Source: Paraescarpia echinospica (taxonomy: Eukaryota > Annelida > Polychaeta > Sabellida > Siboglinidae). Taken from it: a stretch of 64,000 bases of DNA. The notes beneath the pieces are model-generated. The model saw only the letters and a list, made by a program, of their open reading frames with translations. It was not told where the DNA came from and did no database searches. Every line of letters starts with the position of its first letter. Positions within the stretch are counted from its first letter, which is position 1. A program made the translations under genes and the position numbers. The DNA lies in NCBI GenBank assembly GCA_020002185.1, contig CM034531.1, positions 44,269,099 to 44,333,098 on the forward strand. Direction: 5' to 3'. Below, piece by piece: positions 23,594 through 35,577 of the stretch.

Positions 23594-24213
23594 CCACCGT
23601 CTTTCAAAATGGCGGATATTTCAAAATGGCAGGTATATTTAAAGTCGATGAAAGTCAAAAGTAATGTATTTGAAATAATCGTATCTAAAAACACATTTTG
23701 ACATCAACTTTGTGGCTCTATGTTGTGTAGTTCTTGAGATATGGGAATACTATGCTTTGAAGGGCGCCATCTTTAAAAATGGCGTATATAGGCATGTTGA
23801 CGAAGTTAGAAAGTTATACATTTTGAAATCACAATCCTCCAGGCTATTAAAAAACATAAACTATATGGCACTACATAACGCAGTTATTAAAATATCGTTA
23901 CATTTATATTGACGACTGCCATATTTTAAAATGGCGGACGTGAATGTTGGAGAAGTCCAAAAGTAACAAATATGAAATCTTTGACCCCTAAGATCTACAT
24001 CGAGGCATACAAATTATTGCTTTATGTAACGTAGTTATTAAGATATGGGGAAAGTGAATTTGGCGGCCATTTAAAAAAATGGCCGCCATTTCTGATCGCA
24101 GCAAAATCTGGAATGCCTCCAATCTTTAAAATGGTTCCCTAGCTTGGTGTATAGAACAAATGAGTAAACTGTCATGCGTTTATCCAAAAATGCACAATCT
24201 TTTGACATATCCG
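23594..24213 (+). repeat. ATGGCGG-rich dispersed repeat, copy 1
   Basis: About 620 bp matching 35,578-36,200 in the same orientation. It is punctuated by AAAATGGCGGA and its complement GCCGCCATTT. Shared long blocks include GGCTCTATGTTGTGTAGTTC-like sequence, GAAGGGCGCCATCTTTAAAA and GTAACAAATATGAAATCTTT. Short frames inside are not gene-like. It ends ~600 bp before exon 1 of the HEPN gene. Confidence 0.85.
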
Positions 24214-24439
24214 CTGGACTATCACAACTGCAGTAATATACGACGTCATGGGGGTTCCCGCAACATTTACGTCATCGCTTGTAAACAATGTGACGTCGGT
24301 CCTCCCGTACCCATCATCATCGCATTGGAGTTATGTCAGCAATTTATAGCAATTGACGCTGCGTTTCATGTGTCTCCTGTCTCTAATAACTACTCACACA
24401 CTTACTCCTAGAAATGTCATCTTTCGAAAATCGGACTTG
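24214..24439 (+). promoter_or_regulatory. Possible upstream region of the HEPN gene with CRE-like sites
   Basis: Two CRE-like cores, CGACGTCAT (about 24,241) and TGACGTCGG (about 24,291), lie in a locally GC-richer segment 500-600 bp upstream of the proposed start codon. Positional inference only; no TATA box stands out. Confidence 0.25.
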
Positions 24440-24710
24440 TCTATTGAGATGGTTTGATAACTTAAAAAAGGCCTTATCATGGTCTTTAAATAACTGTTCT
24501 AATAATTTACAAATCAGTGATATTAAATTCAAGGTGTGTTTTCTCGAACTTATTTTTCAAATCCCATTAACAATCATTGTATTATGTTTGCCCTTCTCCA
24601 ACTCAATGATCGGCTCAATATAGAAAACTGTTGCAAGTGATATGCTAAGTTGTTCTACTCTTTCCAAACATTCTTTATCCATTGCGATTACTTTATCAGA
24701 AACATTAGAT
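24440..24710 (-). mobile_element. CR1-like LINE RT fragment, heavily decayed
   Basis: Aligns with 29,700-29,900: both have TTCTAATAATTTACAAATCA, GAAAACTGTTGCAAG and TATGCTAATTTGTTCTAC-like text. In that element the region encodes the NYRPVSLTSV block on the minus strand. The plus frames here are antisense shadows. It lies just upstream of exon 1, so the long plus frame beginning at 24,642 should not be taken as an N-terminus. Confidence 0.75.
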
Positions 24711-24821
24711 ATACGACATATGCTGTACTATAAGTACAGACCGGTCGCACGTTGTAGATTATTCATGTATCATGATGAGTGTGCATTTATTGCATTTTGT
24801 AGGATCACATCACACGTTGTC

Positions 24822-25319
24822 ATGGCAACAGGGGGTACTGCGGGGGTCATTGACCAGTTGAATGATCCAGAGTATCTCAACTGGATCAAGGCCACGCGCG
24901 CTCTACACGTAACAGTGGAAGCTTTGCGGTCATTCTGCCAAGACCAGATGAACAACTTCCACCACCTGCTGCAGCTCTCCTACGGAAGTACACGATGCAG
25001 TGTTCCCTGTACATGTGGAAACATCACTTATCACAGAAACACTAATGCCTACTCCATTAACTGCCCAAACAATGTCTGCTCGCAGTGGCTGACCGGCATC
25101 GCATCAGAACGATCCACCCGTAGAGCCAGGCTAACTCCTGGCAACTGTGACATTAGTCAGTGGCCTGTCGAACCATGGCAAGTTGCAAAAACTTACATGA
25201 ACTGCGGCCAGGATCAGTCTAGTGTCAACCCCAGTGACAGTGATGCATCTGGAATACTGAACCTACTGATCAACTGTAGGTTTTTCATCCCATTGGTGGA
25301 CAAAAAGAACACTGCTGCG
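24822..25319 (+). CDS. DZIP3-like HEPN-domain protein, exon 1
   Basis: First coding exon of the main host gene. The ATG at 24,822 is chosen because upstream in-frame codons are antisense LINE sequence. A plausible 5'-UTR acceptor (TTTGTAG) ends at 24,802. The exon is 498 nt (166 codons) and ends NTAA before a GTAAGT donor in phase 0. Residues 1-60: MATGGTAGVIDQLNDPEYLN then an aromatic helix-rich part. A Cys-rich patch follows (CSVPCTCG ... SINCPNNVCSQWL), then WPVEPWQVAKTYM and DASGILNLLINCRFF. Known: this order (Cys patch, W..PWExAK.YM, GxLNxxxNCxFF, then RN..xH) is the DZIP3-like HEPN domain, expanded in molluscs and other marine invertebrates. HEPN proteins are often RNases or RNA/stress-sensing regulators. 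Family call firm; function inferred. Confidence 0.8.
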
Positions 25320-25752
25320 GTAAGTTTATGAACGTATTAATCATAAAGCTTGATATACACATGTACTTATACATACCATGTGTGCAATGTGCATGCACAT
25401 GCTCTTACACTATTATGTGTATATCAATATGTCTGAGACAAGGATTCCTTGTAACAATGTTACGTACCATATGCCAACGACCTTGCCATCCATGTTCACT
25501 CTGCAGAATAACTCCATTATTTGCTTGCACATCTTTACACAGAATAAGGTCATGCGTGAAGGCCGCTGCCAGCGTTATCGCTGAAGCTAATATAACCAAT
25601 GCCTCTGGAAAAGCTAGTCTGGGAGGATGCCTAACTCAGTCCTCCCAGACACGTACTATTTTCCAAGTTAAGTCAAAGTATTAAGTCTGTGGCTGCCAGT
25701 GAAAAATATATTATCACGTGATGAAGAACTATATGAAAAAGGCAACACCAAC

Positions 25753-27329
25753 CAGCGATAGAAATAAGCCAGAATTTTTATTTGGCCGCTGGACAAGTAA
25801 GTTTTGAAATCTACTTGTCCGCCAAAATTTTAACTTGCCCGAGTCATTTTCAAGGGGAATCGAAGCTTTGAAAAAACCCATAAAAAGTATGTCTTATTTT
25901 TATGACAACAACACAATGTTCCTGCTGTTTCGTTGCATGTACATCTGAGTGACTTGTGATCAAAGACACAATTTAATGTAATCTGCAAATTTTAAAATAG
26001 CAAAATTTTATTTGCAGCTATTTTCCAGTCCATTATCATTATTATTCATCACGAATATTTAAAGTAGACACGTTACATGATGTATACCAATATTTTATCG
26101 ATGGTGATATGACTGCTTTTATTAATAGTAAATAATTGTTACGATGATAGGAATGAGACAATTGTTTTCCTTGCTATTTGTTATAATGTTGCAAAAACTG
26201 TTTATGTTTAATATGATAAATATACATATCATATAATACTGCTGTAAAATGTTGGCGTCAGTTTGTCATTGAAGATGCCACTCAACCATCAGGAACACTA
26301 CCAATGCAAAGCCAGGAAATGTCACAAAAATCATAATAAACTATATAATCTTTCTTTTTTTTCAACCTCTATGAACTTCAATATTAATAAAGTTCTGTAT
26401 TTTACAAACAAAGATAATAATCAATTTATTATCAGCGAACAAACGCATATTTTTTTCCTGAACGTTATATTACCATTTCAGTGATGATAAAACAGTTTTA
26501 ACGGTGCCCAAATTACATTTACCAGGCGGAATATAATTTATAGAATTTTAGTTATGTTGTAACGTTGTTGCCGCACGCAGACCGCTGTAGTTGGCGGAAG
26601 CTGATATATCAACGGTGGTTGGCACCCTGTCCCCGGCCGCGCGCCTTGCATAATTCGGCTTCGAAAACTTGCAATTGATAGTTAAACTAAATGTTAAATG
26701 CAACTACACTTCTGAAATTTCATTAATATTCCGTTTATCAAACACCACTTTAAATTTTCCGGAGAACCAGTTACAAGTTGTGAAAATTTTCACCGATCTG
26801 GATCGGCTAACGACGTAACGTTCGATAACTTGAAAGACTTCCGAGTCCGCGTCGGTTAGGCGTAATAATGGTTAAAACTAAACTATTTCCAAAGTTCATC
26901 AAATATGATCCGATCCGTCAGTGGAAGCAAGCTGTACGTTGGCCAAACTGAAGGATTTACGATTTTGTGATATACAGCCTCGATCAACGATGGCTGATGC
27001 GGAGTCTGTCCTATGCGTATGACAGAGCTAGGTCGGTGCACTCAGCGGATGACCCTGTTAACCCAGGCACTAAACTCGGTCGAACACTGACGTACAACAC
27101 ACTGGCGGCGGAATGACAAGACGCCAACGCACTAACAAAATTGCAACGTGCCGGATTGCTAGCAAACTTCATTTATGTTTGAATTTCCTCAAATAAAAAG
27201 TTTGCAATGTTGCACACGTCACTATTTACTGTAAATTTTCACTTGTCCACAACCATGTAGAGTCATTTTACTTGTCCGGGCCAAAAATCACTTGCCCGGA
27301 CAAATGGACAAGTGCTATTTCGAACACTG
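25753..27329. mobile_element. 1.58-kb non-autonomous DNA element in HEPN intron 1
   Basis: Flanked by CCAAC on both sides (25,748-25,752; 27,330-27,334), a 5-bp target duplication. The ends are imperfect inverted repeats: left CAGCGATAGAAATAAGCC, right (reverse complement) CAGTGTTCGAAATAGCAC. ACTTGTCC / GGACAAGT motifs recur in both orientations within the first 100 and last 120 bp, i.e. subterminal repeats. No transposase-like frame inside. Intron 1 otherwise runs 25,320-27,718 without genes. Confidence 0.75.
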
Positions 27330-27718
27330 CCAACTAACTGGAAAGTAACAGTAAATAGTAAAAGCTTTATTTCATGAAGGTGGCCATGTTCACGTATTAC
27401 ATCATGATTTTCAGTTGCCTATCACTCAGACATACACACATTCCTACATCCAGGCCCCAGCCATTGTAACGTCATTTTCAGTTGTAAGCTGATTACACTA
27501 AGCTTGAAATAAACACAACAATTCTAAGCTTGACAATTGTCAAATGGTACTGAAAACAAGTTGCTTTATTAGTTGTGTGTTAGTGAAAATAACCATAAAT
27601 CAAACTGCACAAGAAGATGCCACACGAGCTGCATAAAACAAGCCACAAAAAATTAAGAGTGTGCATAGGTTCTGTGATTTTGTATGATTACTGCTAACAC
27701 AGTATACAATTGTTTTAG

Positions 27719-27877
27719 GTGCGTAAAACACGAAACAAGGTGATACACACCTCAACCATGAAAGTAACAACAACGGAACTGTCAGCGTACATCACGACGA
27801 TGATTGACTTGCTAAAAGACAGTCGTCATCTTGTGAACGATCCTGTTGCTCAACATGCTGTAACGCAGGTCCAACAG
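27719..27877 (+). CDS. DZIP3-like HEPN-domain protein, exon 2 (HEPN catalytic motif)
   Basis: 159 nt, phase 0 at both ends, with acceptor TTGTTTTAG and donor CAG|GTAACA. It encodes VRKTRNKVIHTSTMKVTTTE and LSAYITTMIDLLKDSRHLVN followed by DPVAQHAVTQVQQ. RNKVIH fits the R-x4-H motif of HEPN RNases; in the family this segment is (V)RNxxxHSxxMKVT. The preserved motif and splice sites argue that the gene is functional. Some family members are annotated E3 ligases by similarity to DZIP3, but no RING is seen in this window. Confidence 0.82.
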
Positions 27878-28034
27878 GTAACAGTAGTATTGTGTTGGCT
27901 CATTTATTTGTCTTGGTGAGTTGTATTGAATGTAGCAAAATTAGATTTCAAGAGAAACATAAAACAACTTTTTTGTGTTATGGACCTAAAGGGTTCATAC
28001 AAACTAACCATTTGCAATAGACTAGCTGATCTAT

Positions 28035-28381
28035 ACTAAAATCAGATTCAGCGATCAAAGAGAAATTCAGTGTAGCAGTACAAAACAGTTTCAATGTTCT
28101 GAATGACATTCAAGATGTTGATGACCAATGGGAACAAATGAAGGAAGCAATCACACAGGCTGCAGAAGAAACTATTCCTAGGCAATGCAAAAAAGCAAAG
28201 AAAACATGGATGACTGACGATATTCTAAAGTTGGTGGATGAAAGGAGGAAAATTATGCAAAATCATGATGCATATGTAGCAATGAACAAGGATATAACGG
28301 CCAAATGTAATCTAGCGAAAGAGGAATGGCTTAATGAACAATGCAAAGAAATTGAACAGAAGAATCAGCACGACACAAAAT
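28035..28381 (+). mobile_element. RTE-like LINE, 5' segment (split by a CR1 insertion)
   Basis: The frame reads SDSAIKEKFSVAVQNSFNVL, then AITQAAEETIPRQCKKAKKT and WMTDDILKLVDERRK, the linker between endonuclease and RT in RTE-type LINEs. It is broken after KNQHDTK. The protein resumes at about 30,486 with IREITGKRTCSATGCLKSKE, so 28,382-30,485 is a later insertion. The endonuclease is absent (5' truncation). Confidence 0.82.
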
Positions 28382-30485
28382 TTAACAAGATTTAACAAGA
28401 TTGCCATCCAGAGAATTAACTCTAGATGGCAGGTGGACAAGGAAGCCCTTTGGCTTATCGAGAGTCCAACCCTTTTATCTACATATATCCAGCCCTTCTG
28501 AGGTATGTGTCGATTTTATTTGAAAACATATTCACACTACTAGCACCCACACAATCATCAGATAATCTGTTCCATTCTTTCACAGTCCTTTGTGAAAATG
28601 AGAACTTTCTCACGTCTAATCTACACTGCTCCTTTACTAATGTAACTTCATGTCCTCTAGTCATTCTATCTTTCTTAACTGAAAAAAACATATTTCTATC
28701 AATATTTTCATAACCATTCAATATTTTAAACACTTCTATCTGATCTCCTCTCAATCTCCTGGTCTCTAGTGTTGTTAAACCACATTCTTTTAGGCGTTTT
28801 TCATAACTAAGATCCCTCAGTTTTGGTATCATTTTAGTCGCTCTCCTCTGTACTCTTTCTAGCATATCTATGTCCTTCTTGCGGTATGGCCTCCACGCTT
28901 GTATACAATATTCTAAATGAGGCCTAACTATTGTTTTGTACAGCGGTATTATTAGTTCTTTTTCTTTATATGCTATATTTCGCTTAATCAATCCAAGGAT
29001 TTGATTTCCTTTTGAAGCTGCAATTCCACACTGCTCTGAAACCTTCATGTCAGCACTAATTGTCAGCCCTAAGTCTTTTTCTTTTACAGTAGTACTTAGT
29101 ACAGTTCCCCCCATTGTATATTCTACATATTCGTTCCCATGTCCTGTGTGAAGGCATTTACATTTCCCAAAATTGAACAACATTTGCCACTTTTCAGACC
29201 ATTTGATCAACCTGTCAAGATCATCTTGTAAATGCTGTCTATCTCCATCACTTTTAATCCTTCTAAACACTTTTGTATCATCTGCAAATTTCAACACCTT
29301 GCTAGCTATATCATCGTCCAAATCGTTTATATATATTAAGAATAATATAGGTCCCAGTACTGATCCCTGTGGAACCCCACTCAAAACTGATTTCCAGTTT
29401 GAAGCCTCCCCATCAACAACTACCCGTTGTCTTCTGTCAATCAGCCATTTTTCTATCCAGTTAATTATACCATTTCCTACGCCATGGGCTTTTAGTTTAA
29501 GCAGTAATCTCTGATGTGGCACTTTGTCGAAAGCTTTTTGAAAATCTAAGTAGATGATATCTACTGGTGATCCATCATCTACCCACTTAGTGATATCTTC
29601 CAAAAAACATAACATATTTGTTAAGCATGACCTCGCTTTTAGAAACCCATGTTGAGATGGGTTTATCAAGTTATGTTTAACAAGAAAATCCACCATGTGA
29701 TCTTTAATTAGTCTTTCTAATAATTTACAAATCACCGATGTTAAACTAACTGGTCTATAATTATTTGACTTGTTTCTCGAACCTTTTTTAAATAACGGTA
29801 TAATGTTTGCTTCTTTCCATTCTAAAGGAACCACTCCCTCTTCTAATGACAAGTTGAAAACTGTTGCAAGCGGTATGCTAATTTGTTCTACAATTTCCAC
29901 TAGTAGTTTGGGTGGAATACCATCCACTCCAGGTGATTTATTTTCCTTCATAGCCCTGATTTTCTTAGCTACCATTTCTGGGGTTACAATTAACTGTCTT
30001 AAATAGTCTGATTCTGCCCCCTTGAACTTAGCCTCTGGTACTGGCAGTGAACTAGTGTCTTCTCTGGTAAACACTGAACTAAAATACTCATTTAGGTCTT
30101 CCGCCATTAAGAATCCTTCTGATATTATATTTCCAGCACTATCTTCTAGAGGACCGACCTTATCCTGAAATTTCTGTTTGCTTCGAACATACGCATAAAA
30201 ACTCTTGCTGTCATGTTTTATATTACAAGCTAATTTATGTTCATAGCTTCTCTTTGAATTTCTAATTTCAGCTGTAGCTTGGTTTAGTGCTTCTTTATAA
30301 ATGTTGTAGTCTTCGTCATTTCCAGTACGTCTATATGACTTCCACATCATTTGTTTATACTTAATTTTTCTAATGACTTCTTTCGATAAGTATTTATTTC
30401 TGGTCCGTTTCCCTTGTTTTTTGAAGGGAACAAATTTATCTACGATGCACTCTATTTCATTCTTTAAGAATGCATAAGAGAAATG
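28382..30485 (-). mobile_element. CR1-like LINE, intact RT ORF, inserted in the RTE LINE
   Basis: An open minus frame runs from 30,914 to 28,479 (811 codons). Its first ~140 codons are antisense RTE sequence. True CR1 homology starts near FLKNEIECIVDKFVPFKKQG. RT blocks in order: [86 protein letters not shown] (catalytic FADD), IVRPHLEYCIQAWRPYRKKD. The C-terminus ends LRRAGYM. The 3' end is an ATTTAACAAG-type repeat at 28,382-28,400. There are no in-frame stops over ~660 codons, making it the best-preserved LINE in the window, but it is 5'-truncated without an endonuclease. The same 3' end is at 6,541-6,655. Confidence 0.88.
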
Positions 30486-32180
30486 CATAAGAGAAATCAC
30501 AGGGAAAAGAACATGCTCAGCTACAGGTTGCCTGAAATCTAAAGAAGGAAACATAATAATGGACAAAGACAAAATACTCGAGAGATGGTCAGAATATATT
30601 GGTGAACTGTACGATGATGAAAGGGGTGAAAGACCATCAATTAAGAAGAACTTTGATGGTCCTCCTATATTGAAGGACGAGGTTCGAAAAGCAATCAGAT
30701 CAATGAAAAAGGGAAAAGCTGCTGGACCAGATAATATTACCATTGAAATGATTGAGTGTTTAGAGGAATTTGGTATTGATATAGTAACAGACTTCTTGAA
30801 CAAAATATATGACAGCGGACGAATCCCAACTGATTTATGCAGATCCATTTTTGTAGCAATACCAAAGAAACGAGGTGCGATTGAATGTGAACTACACCGT
30901 ACAATTAGTCTCATGAGTCACTTCACCAAGATGTTGCTTAAAATTATTATGACCAGGATGATAAATAAAATAAAGCCGGAAATTGTCGAAGAACAATGTG
31001 GATTTGTAGAAGATAAAGGTACAAGTAATGCAATATACATTCTACGAACACTGATTGAGAGAGCACTGGAAGTGCAGAAAGATCTGTATGTATGTTTTAT
31101 TGATAACACAAAGGCATTTGACAGAGTTCGTCATGAAGAAATCATATCAATGCTGGAAAGTTTGAACATTGATGGGAAAGATCTGAGAGTTGTGAGAAAT
31201 CTGTACTGGGAACAAACAGCAGCAATACGAATAGAAAATGATTCAGTAAATTTCAAGAAATAAAACGTGGTGTAAGACAAGGGTGTGTCCTATCACCCGA
31301 TCTATTTTCACTGTACAGTGAGAGTATCTTACGCACATTAGAAGATATGCCAGGCATTCAAGTAGGGGGATACAACATGAATTATTTACAATATGCAGAC
31401 GACACGGTACTGATTGCTGAGAACGAAATAGATCTACAACAGATGCTAGATACAGTAATAAGGGAAAGTGAGAAAAAAGGTCTGTCCCTGAACAAAAAGA
31501 AAACAGAAATCATGGTCATCTCAAAGAAAAATTACACTACAACATGCAACATGGTAGCATATGGCACTGTTTTGAAGCAAGTCCGAACGTTTAACTATCT
31601 GGGATCACTAATAACATCCGACGGTCGATGCAACGATGAGATAAAGAGAAGAATTGCTTAAGCCAAAACAGCTTTTCACCACATGAAAAACATTTTAACA
31701 AATAAAAATATATCAATTGAAGTGAGAAAACGTGTACTGCAATGCTACATAGAGCCCATATTGCTATATGGATGTGAATCCTGGACAATAACTAAAAGTT
31801 CACAAAAAACCATAGAAGCTACTGAAATGTGATTCTTAAGAAGAATGCTGCGAGTGCCATGGACTGCAAAGCAAAGCAATGAAGTCATCCTTAGGACAGC
31901 CAAATCAAAAAGAAAGATCATCAACAAAGTTAGAACACAACAAGCACGATTTATAGGCCATGTCATGAGAAAGAAAAAGTTAGAACAAATAGTAACAACA
32001 GGAAAGATAGAAGGAAAAAGATCCAGAGGACGCCAGAGAATAAAAATAATAGATAGTCTGTCAACATGGTGTGGAAGGAGCACAACAGAACTGCTACAAA
32101 CTACACACGACCGTGCGGTATGGAGGGCCATGATCGCCAACGCCTGTGACAGACATGGCACATAGAAGAAGAAGAAGAAG
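30486..32180 (+). mobile_element. RTE-like LINE, RT and 3' segment
   Basis: Plus frames: DKDKILERWSEYIGELYDDE, KAIRSMKKGKAAGPDNITIE, LYVCFIDNTKAFDRVRHEEI. A frameshift at about 31,258 follows, then GVRQGCVLSPDLFSLYSES and MNYLQYADDTVLIAENEIDL (catalytic YADD), GLSLNKKKTEIMVISKKN, and after a stop at 31,661 the C-terminus QARFIGHVMRKKKLEQIVTT with KIEGKRSRGRQRIK. It ends with an (AGA)n tail at 32,164-32,180. Known: YADDTxLxAE, LNxKKTxxM and FxGHxxRxxxLE..xxGKRxRGRQ mark RTE-type RT. Dead copy. Confidence 0.87.
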
Positions 32181-33770
32181 CTAATGCCAAAGTGAAAAGA
32201 TCGTAACCCAAGTGAAACCGGGAAGGCCCGAAGGTACTTTGAAATGGACCAATTGGCGACTGGGTAGATGGGTAGATTACGTCATGCGTGACGAGTGTCA
32301 AGGCGATTGCAGATTGAATAATTTGTGACTTTTAATTACATCTGTCCTTAAGAATTATGGTATTAGTACAGAAACATATTTATGCCCATATCAGATGACA
32401 TTGTATGTAGTGATATTATAACACATAACCTGCCACAACTACAATACAGTAATTAAATACGGTATGGTCCCCTCCAGCCACATTCCATTAAATACGTCAC
32501 CAAGTGCACCGTCTGGTTCAAGTGGCTTCTAAATGGGATTTTGACACTTTAAATGTTATCGTCATCACACATATAAACTTATTCGGATATGGGGAAACTC
32601 ACATGCCATTCTAGTGAAAACTGTTTTGTACCAATCGGTGACAATTAATATAAAGCGCTCCATCGGTGAAACCGCTGATTGGCTGCCTAATGGTGCCATG
32701 GGATGTCAACCAAGGTCAAAGTTTCCCGAAGTTCTCCGAGAGATTCTGATGCCTAATTAGCACGCCTATTACAATAAACTTTTTCACGTCAGTGATTAAC
32801 TCGGAATGCGGCCTCAATGTGGAATATTATCATCAAATGTCCGATATAATGGATGCTAACATATTGCCCTTGGCAGAGTAACCTGACCAATAAGCGCCGA
32901 GCTATGACGTTGGTTGTGACGTGCCAAGTTTCTAGTTTTGCTCAACAAGTGTATGAATACGCCGGCTCCTTTTTTGGATACCCTTCGATTCAGAAGCTGA
33001 GTTGCATTTGTGTATGCATAAACGACTATTATAATGCCATACCATGCACCATGTGGACGTAATATTTTTGCAAAATATAGCGACAAAACAAATTCGGCGA
33101 TTGTTTACGTCGTAAACTGCTGTACTGACAATAGGAGTATGGATATAACCATCTCACAAAATACATAAAAACAACTTACATAATTTATTGTGGCATATTC
33201 TGCTGAGAACATAATGTATAATAGACAAACAGGTGGCCGCTGTATATAAGGTTATTGAGCGTCGTAAACTAGACTGGTAGTCCAAGTTTGGCGGCCGGCT
33301 AACTGGGAAGAGTAGACAATCTTGACGTCACCCTTTCAATGGAAATGGCACTGTCTATACAACTTAATTTGTGTGTCTTCAACAAGATTATTCTAGTCAA
33401 CTACTGCTATAATATTCTAAATTGTAATTGCAAATGTGTAGTTAGTTGTTTATTAACACTTTTCGATGCACACATGCACACAAGCAAACGCTTTTTGTTT
33501 CCCTTTGAAGGAAACATTGATAAGTAACACATATTGTTTGATTACACTACGGCTTTAACTTTTACAAAAGCTGGATTTTTGATAACATATGTCATATACC
33601 TGGTACACCATTTTGTAGTTAGAAACCTTGATGCAGGGTTCATCACGGATAGTTATGAAAGTATTAAAAAGTACATGACCTACACGAATTGAACAATTTT
33701 AGTAAAGCGAGGGGTGTGATTGCTACGTATTTGTAATATTGTTTAAGGATAACATGGTTTCTTTGTTTAG
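32181..33770. other. Remainder of HEPN intron 2
   Basis: No gene supported. Short frames at 32,853-33,086 overlap on opposite strands and match nothing. Sequence is unique within the window. Confidence 0.4.
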
Positions 33771-33872
33771 ATCCAGGCCACTCCTATTGATGTGAGAGAC
33801 GCAGCGTTCATTAGAGATGAATGCACGGCGTGGCAGCAGGCACACTCCGTTGCTGACACCCAACACAGACAG
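33771..33872 (+). CDS. DZIP3-like HEPN-domain protein, exon 3
   Basis: 102 nt, phase 0 at both ends, with acceptor TCTTTGTTTAG and donor CAG|GTATTT. It encodes IQATPIDVRDAAFIRDECTA followed by WQQAHSVADTQHRQ, a helical region after the HEPN core. It is too short for an ORF search. I place it because acceptor, donor and phase agree with exons 2 and 4. Confidence 0.6.
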
Positions 33873-34958
33873 GTATTTCTCAAACAATCACTGCACCATC
33901 TCTTGAGCACCCCTCGTCTACGGCCACCTGTCAGCTCCGGTCAGATTTCCGTTGTATTTACTGTGTTATCGCTAAATCAACCACTTTAAGGAGGTCATCG
34001 CTTAACGTGAGCAGCAGCTGACATTACAGGCCAACGTACCCTCTTCAACAGCCATTTTGCAGTCAAATATTGTTGACTATGCAACATAATTTGGTTTGGC
34101 TGGGCACGGCCATATGAAATTAATTTCTAATCACTCACTCACTCACTCTTTCCTTCTCTCTCTGTCTTCCACTGTGCGTGTCAGGGACGTGAGGGTGTGG
34201 CCTGGCCAGTTCTTTATGTTCTATCCCCAGGACTTTCTCTGTCGCAATGTATTTTTCTAATACAATACGTGAAAGGTTTTGTGAATGTTCAACATGTATT
34301 ACATGGCCACACATATATGTAAATTAATCCTTATTGCGCATATAGCTATTTAGAAGGTAGGAGGCTGACTATGTGCTGTAGATGGACCACCCCTCATATA
34401 AGGCCAACGTACCTTTGCAGAAAGGGTGGCCGCTCAAGAGGACTACTATGTAGAAATTAAATAGCAAACTACATACAGTGAGGAATTTATATCATATCAG
34501 TATCCCAGAGTCACATTTACGAAAGCCAATGTCAGGTCTAAGCTTAAGTAAACAAATGTTTCTTTTACAAACAATTACAGTTAAGCTACACAGAATGTTG
34601 CCAAATAAGTTTTGAGCTTTCCAGATGTATTGAATATCGTTAGTTCTATTGTTGAGCTACCTAGACACCAAGGATTGATATCATCATCTCAAAAACTATT
34701 TTACATGTAATTAGTTTTGTGCTGAAATGACAGCCTAACGATATTGTAATAAGTTACAATGGTGAACATTTTGGACGTTAACGTTTATGTTAGTTCACCA
34801 TGAATATTGTGTTCAATTATTATTCCTCTTTCGGTCAGTCCTGTAAGCTATAACTTGAGCCCTATTGCTGACATGTCATGTCTTTCTGAAAACATTATGA
34901 GGTCTGTACTGATTACTCAGTCTACCGTGGACATTACGAACATTATTTTAAATTTCAG
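33873..34958. other. HEPN intron 3
   Basis: AT-rich, with a short (CACT)n run at 34,135-34,148. Nothing else recognised. Confidence 0.4.
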
Positions 34959-35010
34959 GATATCCAGCAGCTGCAAAACGAAATTGCAGAAGTAAGAAGA
35001 ATGCAGTCAG
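34959..35010 (+). CDS. DZIP3-like HEPN-domain protein, exon 4 (coiled-coil start)
   Basis: Acceptor AATTTCAG. It encodes DIQQLQNEIAEVRRMQS plus one base, phase 1. Two donors compete. GAA|GTAAGA (34,991) looks stronger but would give phase 0, which puts a stop in the following 42-nt exons. TCAG|GTGTGT (35,010) gives phase 1 and fits them exactly, so I prefer it. The leucine/isoleucine spacing suggests the start of a coiled coil. Confidence 0.58.
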
Positions 35011-35577
35011 GTGTGTTTAACATATATATGTAACACTTTACAGTTGTTTCTCATGTGACTGTGGATTCGCAAAATTATGTCAGATACAAAACAGATTACG
35101 TATCTGCAATTTAAATGTCACCTCACATTCTTAGCCGGGTTCAGCAAATTGCTTGAGAGGGTAATTTATTACGTTCATTGAACCATTACATGCTGAGTTA
35201 CTACACATTCCTTTGGACATATGGAACAGACGGGATAAAATCTCTGTTGTAGCTTCTTTGATCATGGTTCCACTTGTTGATCAGATATTGCAAATATTTC
35301 ACCACCTATTGCTGATAGATATACGCCATTTTAGTACATTTTTTTCCCATGGTTTATGTGCCCGACCGGACTTGTGCACCACGGTGTGTGGCTGTTTCCT
35401 GGAAATATGATATTTCACTATTGGGTCAGCACTTTTTGGGTGGGTCTACACGTACATCTTCAAACAATTGAACCGGTGTGTGAATTTTTATACAGTTTCC
35501 ACTGGTGCAGGGACAAACAAGATAAATAAAAGTACCACGTTTGGATGCCTTCTTGAACAAAACAAAAGGATAAAACA
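35011..35577. other. Start of HEPN intron 4
   Basis: Intron 4 spans 35,011 to 50,635 or 50,811 and is almost entirely mobile elements (listed separately). This first part has no recognisable feature. Confidence 0.4.

Noticed and set aside
24642..24821. 60 extra N-terminal codons in frame with HEPN exon 1
   Set aside because: This stretch is antisense CR1 sequence plus non-coding DNA; the ATG at 24,822 fits the family start better.
25328..25684. 118-codon plus frame just after HEPN exon 1
   Set aside because: It begins beyond a strong GTAAGT donor and shows no family resemblance; intronic.
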